This document shows positions 59,326 through 64,000 of a DNA stretch of 64,000 bases, one piece after another. The notes under the pieces were generated by a model that saw only the letters and a list, made by a program, of their open reading frames with translations, made no database searches and was not told where the DNA came from. Numbering within the stretch: the first letter of the stretch is position 1; every line of letters begins with the position of its first letter. The stretch is from Rhynchosporium graminicola. Its lineage: Eukaryota > Ascomycota > Leotiomycetes > Helotiales > Ploettnerulaceae. The position numbers and the translations under genes were made by a program. The stretch spans positions 496,001 through 560,000 of the forward strand of contig FJUW01000011.1 of assembly GCA_900074885.1 (NCBI GenBank), in the 5' to 3' direction.

Positions 59326-62300
59326 GACTATCTAGTATAATTCTATACTTAGCTTTATTTGGACTTATTCTAATAGCCTTATAATATATATTTATATACG
59401 CGAATTTCGCTATAGGTAATAAGTTTATCTAATTATCTTAAAGATAGTATACGAAATACTATAGCTATACTTCTATAGCTTAGTTTTATTATTCTATTTA
59501 CCTATTAGTTTATAAGTAAAACGCTATCGAAAGACCTCTTATTATTCAGAGGTAGAAGTATACTTCTTACTAGAACTTAGAAGTGAAAACAGAACTTCTA
59601 TTAGTAATAATAACCGCAGGTAATCCGTAGTCCTTAAACTAATAGTTAATAAATAGCCAAGCTAAGCCTAGCGTATTAATTGTCTTCAAGTAAGGAATAT
59701 ACTCTATATCTTTAGTATATTTATCGATAATCACTAGTAAACTATCGGAGATTCTTCCTATAGAGCTCCTTTTATAAGGTAGTAGATCTATAATAAAGTC
59801 TATAGTTATAGACTTAAATAGCTTACTTAGCTAGCTAAGCGCTTATATCTCGCTAGCTATCTTTATTCTTCTTACCTTTATCCTTTAATAAATATCATAA
59901 CTTTTAATATATTCTTTAATATCTAGCTTTATCTTCTGCTAATAGTACTTTCGCTAGATAAGCTTTAGCGTCTTATCTTAACTAAAATAGCCTATAGTTA
60001 GATTATTATAATATATCTTTATAATTTTAGTACAGATAGCTTTATCTAGCGGAACGTAAGCCTTTCGCCGGTATCTAAGTAGTCTTTCGCTATCGATACT
60101 CTAATCTATATCCCTAGTTTTCTATAATCTAGCTAACTTCTTAATAGTAAAAGTATCCCTTTTCTATAGCTTTATAAGTATTAAGAGAAGTAAGTTCGAT
60201 TCAGGGTTTACTATTTCGGTTCTTATAATTCTCGCTATAAAAAACTATAGTATAATATATCAATAGCTATACTAGCTAGCGCCCGGCTCCTCGCTAGCGC
60301 TTCTTAAGAGGGTATCTAGACCTCCAAATAAGTTCTATAAACTATTAAGCTTTATAGGCATATATCGCTAGTTAAGCGTAAAAGTCGTATCTATAGCCTC
60401 GATCGATACTCCTTTTAAAGAAGTATTATTAGTAGATTATAGAATCTGAGTTAACTAGTACGATATACTATTATTCGGACGCTAGTTACTCTCTATCGTA
60501 TCGCTAGCTTTACTAAGTATATAGATTAACTTATCTTTAATTATATTTTGTAGCTTATTTTATAAAGTAAAAAGTATAATATTTTCCTTATCTTTCGCTA
60601 GCTTATAGTTAGGCCTTCTTAATAGTCTATCAGCGGGATTATTTTTCCCTTATCTATAACTTAATATAAAGTTATACTTAGATAGCTCTAGAGCTTATTT
60701 AGCTTATCGCCAGCTTAATACTATTATAATTATAAAGTAATAGAAGTTACTATAGTCTATTAATACCTTAACTAAAGCTATACTACCTTTAAGGTAATAC
60801 CTCTAGTATATAAAATACTTAATAATTATAAGGAGTTCTTAGTTATATACTTTATAATTCAACTTAGTAAGTTCTAGCTTTTTACTAAAGAACGCGATAA
60901 GGTACTAGATAGCTTTTTCCCCTTCTTTCGCTAGCTACTCTCTAGGCTAGAAGAGAATTCCTGCGATAATAAACCTAGAAGTATTAGTCTCTAGCTTTCT
61001 CAGCTTTAGTAGATCGAGGTATATAAGAAAAAGTACTATAGTAAACGTATCTTTTAACGCGTTAAAAGCCTCCCTTTCTATAGTACTCTATCTAAAAGTA
61101 AAAGTAAGTTACTCTTTCTTCTTATTACTTATTAAACTTATTAGAAGTTAAGTAATCGCTAAGAATCTTATAATAAATCGCTAGTAGAAGTTTATAAAAC
61201 TAATAAAGACTTATATATCTCTAATACTTTTAAGCTCTAGCTATTCCCTAATAGTATCTATCCGGCTTATATCTATTAAAACGCTAGCTAAGGAGATAAT
61301 ATATCTTAGAAACTCTATATTTTTAGTATTAAAGGAGTATTTTAATAACTTAATAAAGAGGTTTATATACTGAAGTCTCTCTAGTACTTAGCGGATATAT
61401 TATTTATATTATAAGGGGTCAGCAGAATAGATTAAGATATTATTAAGATATATAATATAAGTAATATCGATAAGGCCCGCTAGCGTATTATTAATAAATA
61501 CTTAGAAGGTCGCTAGTACGTTTAATAATCTAAACGATATAACTTAATACTTATAATACTTATATTAAGTACGAAATATAGTCTTCTATCTATTACCCTA
61601 GCGAATTCGGATATAGTAATAAGCGTTTTATAAGTCTAGTTTAGTAAATACTCTAGTACCCCGGAGCTTATCTAGCGTTTCGATAATTAATAGCAGAGGG
61701 TACTAATCCTTAATTATAATTTTATTTAGAACCTAGTAATCGATATATAATCGAAGGCTACTATCTTTCTTAGGTATAAAAAGAATAAGTATACTTATAG
61801 GACTCTTACTCTTCCTTATCTAACCTTTCGCTTCTAATAAGTCGAGATATTCCTAGAGAACCTCTAGTTCCTTCTCGGAGAGGTTATAGATTAGAGAATA
61901 AGGTATCTTTAATCCTAGTTCTAACTCGATAGCGTATTAATAGCCCTCTAATAAGGGTAGCTCGCTTCCTTTCTCCTTAGAGAATATATCCTTAAAGTCA
62001 CTATATACAGAGGGAATAGTAAGCGTATCGCTAGTATCTATCTAGCGTATTATACGTAAGTTAAGTATTATAGCGTATATAAGAGATTTCTATTTATTAA
62101 TAAGAGTTATAAAAGCTCGAGGTACTATAATATTAAGGCTATCGGAGTCCTTTAAATTATAAGAGAACCTCTACTACTTATTCTTAAAGCTTATCTGAGG
62201 ATCTATATCTTCTAACTATAGCTACCTTAATATTAGGTCTATACCTAGTATATCGATAACTCTTAGCCGAAGAGTATTGACTCTAGTCTATCTAATCGAA

Positions 62301-63700
62301 TCGGCTATCTCTACCTAAGCGACTATAGTACTGAAGATAACGCTTTTATTCTATAAAAGTATCTAGAAAGTCCTTAGTCCTTTACTAGTAAGTTTAAGCT
62401 CGTATTCTTTAGTAATTAGTCTTAATATAAAGTTATCTTCTACTCTACTATTAATAAGAGTAGTTATTAATTTCTACTTATCTTAGGATAGAATCTTTAT
62501 TTAGATTTCTATCTTATTATTTAGTAAACCTAGTCCGGATATAGAAGATACTATAAGTTATAGCTTTTCTTAGCGTTTATCTTTAGTATTACTAGTATTT
62601 GATTTTAAATAGTTCAGAGAGATATATCTATATTTATTATAAGAGTAGTACTAAACCTTAGAGATATCTTATCTTATTAGCTAATCTCTAATAAGTATAC
62701 TATTTAGATCTTTTCTTCTTTCTTATCTTTATTAGCTCTTATCTTGTTAATCGTTAGTTCTTTACTAGTACTTATATAAGTTATCTTTCTTCGCGTTTAA
62801 CTCTTTATATTTCTACTTTTTAAGTTCCTTTCATCTTTTATTATTATTAGTACTTCTAGATAAGGTATAAGTCTCTTAAAGAGTAATAGTAGAAATAACT
62901 TAATCTTAGGTCTAAAGTCTATTAGCTTAACTATTCTCGACGATTTTCTAGCGAATCTCTAAGCGGATTTTATTAAATAAGATATCTTATAATTAGCGCT
63001 TAATAAAGAGTTCGAGTTATTTCTCTTTTTCTTTAAGGTAATTTATAAACTCCTTAATTAGTTAACTTAGCTTTTAGTAAGCGTTCTCGTAAGCCTATAA
63101 ATTAGCTACCTTTCGTAAGATAAGAAGTAGCTAGAGATTCGCTAGGAACTCTTTATAACTTTCCTAAGTTATCTTATAAAGAATATCTAGAGTATATTTC
63201 CTAAACTTTTCTTAAGCGTTCGCTAATTCCTTATAAAGTAGTATTACTACTTATTTAATCTTAACGAGATTAGTTAAGTACCCTTTAGTATTATAATCGA
63301 AGACTCGGTTATAAGCTTATAAGTACTTAGTAAGCTCTTTTTAGCTCTTACCCTTATATTCCGATAGAATTATATATTTACTTTTATCCTAGCGAGGAAT
63401 TAGCGATTCTTTAGGAGCTACTAATCGACTAGTATCTCTCTCTATACTTAGGGTAAGGTCTTCGGATATATAAGCTTAATAGAATTATACTCTTATAGTA
63501 GCTTCTAGAGAGTATTAAATAAAGTCTTTACTAAATATTTATTAGTACTTAATTATAAGGTTATCTAAGATATTATTCCGTTTCTTTAGCGATCGGAGTT
63601 TCTCTTATAGAACTAAAAGGTTATCTACTAGTATATCGCCGGGTATTATCTAAGCTCTAATAGAGTTATCTTAGAGTATAGGTCGGGTTAATATAGTAGA
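59326..63700 (-). pseudogene. D gag-pol relic
   Basis: Minus-strand remains. A gag zinc knuckle near 62,612-62,653 reads with Tyr in place of Cys/His. The RT active site is at 61,439-61,450, YLNN followed by ILIYSADP, with both catalytic Asp changed to Asn. RNase H and integrase should follow toward 59,326, then continue beyond E at about 57,200-57,836. Frequent RIP-type stops. Domain borders are approximate. Confidence 0.8.
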
Positions 63701-63761
63701 GGATTCTCCGCTTTAAGCTATTATAACTATTTAGGCTAACGTTAAGTAAAAGTAATTAGAA

Positions 63762-63943
63762 TATAATAATTACTTAGTACGCTAAAGTAAATAAGTATAA
63801 TAGAATGATAGAATAGTCGCTAGAGGTTCGCTAGTAATAATCTAGTTAATATAGAAACTAATTACTAAGGAGAGAAAGTTCTTCTTTTCTCTCTAATTCT
63901 GAAATACAGGAGTAAGAGGCACTAGGCGCATAGACCTATTATA
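63762..63943 (-). repeat. D 5' LTR (right copy)
   Basis: 182 bp. The outer end keeps ggcgcatagacctat where the left copy reads ggcgtatagacttat. Confidence 0.92.
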
Positions 63944-64000
63944 TTATATATATTCGGATAGGGTTTGAAAACGTATTCCGAAGGTAACTTATCTTTATAT

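Larger units (their letters stand above)
55615..63943 (-). mobile_element. D: Ty3/Gypsy element inserted in C, holding E
   Basis: 182-bp LTRs at both ends (55,615-55,796; 63,762-63,943). Ends TATAATA...TATTATA fit an ancestral TGTAATA...TATTACA. Flanks ctata (55,610-55,614) and ttata (63,944-63,948) are a duplication with one C/T change. Pol motifs are on the minus strand, and a pyrimidine tract follows the left LTR. Without E the element is about 6.8 kb. An antisense frame lies near its 3' end. Confidence 0.9.
49816..64000 (-). mobile_element. C: Ty3/Gypsy element, partial, interrupted by D
   Basis: Left end is a putative 3' LTR starting TGTCACGGG at 49,816, followed by a pyrimidine tract (49,988-50,003) that is the complement of a polypurine tract, so C reads on the minus strand. 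RT (53,959-53,970) and integrase (52,183-52,194) motifs are on the minus strand. Gag lies at about 55,200-55,614 and resumes at 63,944, running off the window; removing D and one copy of its duplicated site rejoins the gag frame (RIYI then ASIAKTTDYF). The 5' LTR is outside the window. Confidence 0.8.

Overview
The window looks like a chromosome segment of a filamentous ascomycete (Pezizomycotina). Genes have short introns of about 45-135 bp with GT...AG ends, and several products belong to fungal families (DML1/Misato, a cAMP-receptor-like GPCR, a GPI-anchored Ser/Thr-rich wall protein). The repeats show C-to-T changes of the kind left by repeat-induced point mutation (RIP). A leotiomycete would fit, but that is inference; nothing here fixes the genus.

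The window is two-speed. Normal-composition DNA (1-614, 10,698-19,449, 21,906-33,945) holds all intact genes. In order they are: a small secreted eight-cysteine protein (12,738-13,183, +); a thioredoxin-fold AhpC/TSA-like protein (14,580-15,215, -) divergent from DML1 (15,834-17,710, +); a GPI-anchored wall protein with three 56-residue repeats in seven exons (22,474-23,827, +); an MFS transporter (24,563-26,434, +); a coiled-coil/basic protein (26,844-28,010, -); a small acidic hypothetical protein (28,962-29,345, +); and a seven-TM GPCR (29,945-31,618, -). These genes form no cluster or pathway that I can see.

The remainder is AT-rich, stop-riddled transposon sequence in which CpA/TpG is nearly absent but CpG persists. 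R1 (620-10,692) is a single 10-kb Ty3/Gypsy element. A pogo/Fot1-type DNA transposon lies at 19,452-21,903. From about 33,946 to the end is a nest of LTR elements. A (34,237-49,494) is inserted in an older relic F, and B (34,937-43,625) is inserted in A. C (from 49,816 past the window end) is interrupted by D (55,615-63,943), which itself holds the short non-autonomous element E (57,842-59,320). R1, A, B, D and E have matched LTR lengths and target-site duplications, with one transition between the two copies for D. Removing A or D rejoins readable host frames.

The main points of interest are these. (1) In the LTR pairs the outer part of each LTR is less mutated than the inner part, an edge effect of RIP. 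(2) R1, B, C and D carry long extra reading frames beyond gag-pol, antisense in B and D. (3) E shares its R/U5 end, primer-site region and polypurine tract with B, so it looks like a parasite of B-type elements. (4) The 769-N gap at 38,991 is flanked by the same 143 bp on both sides and is probably an assembly artefact.
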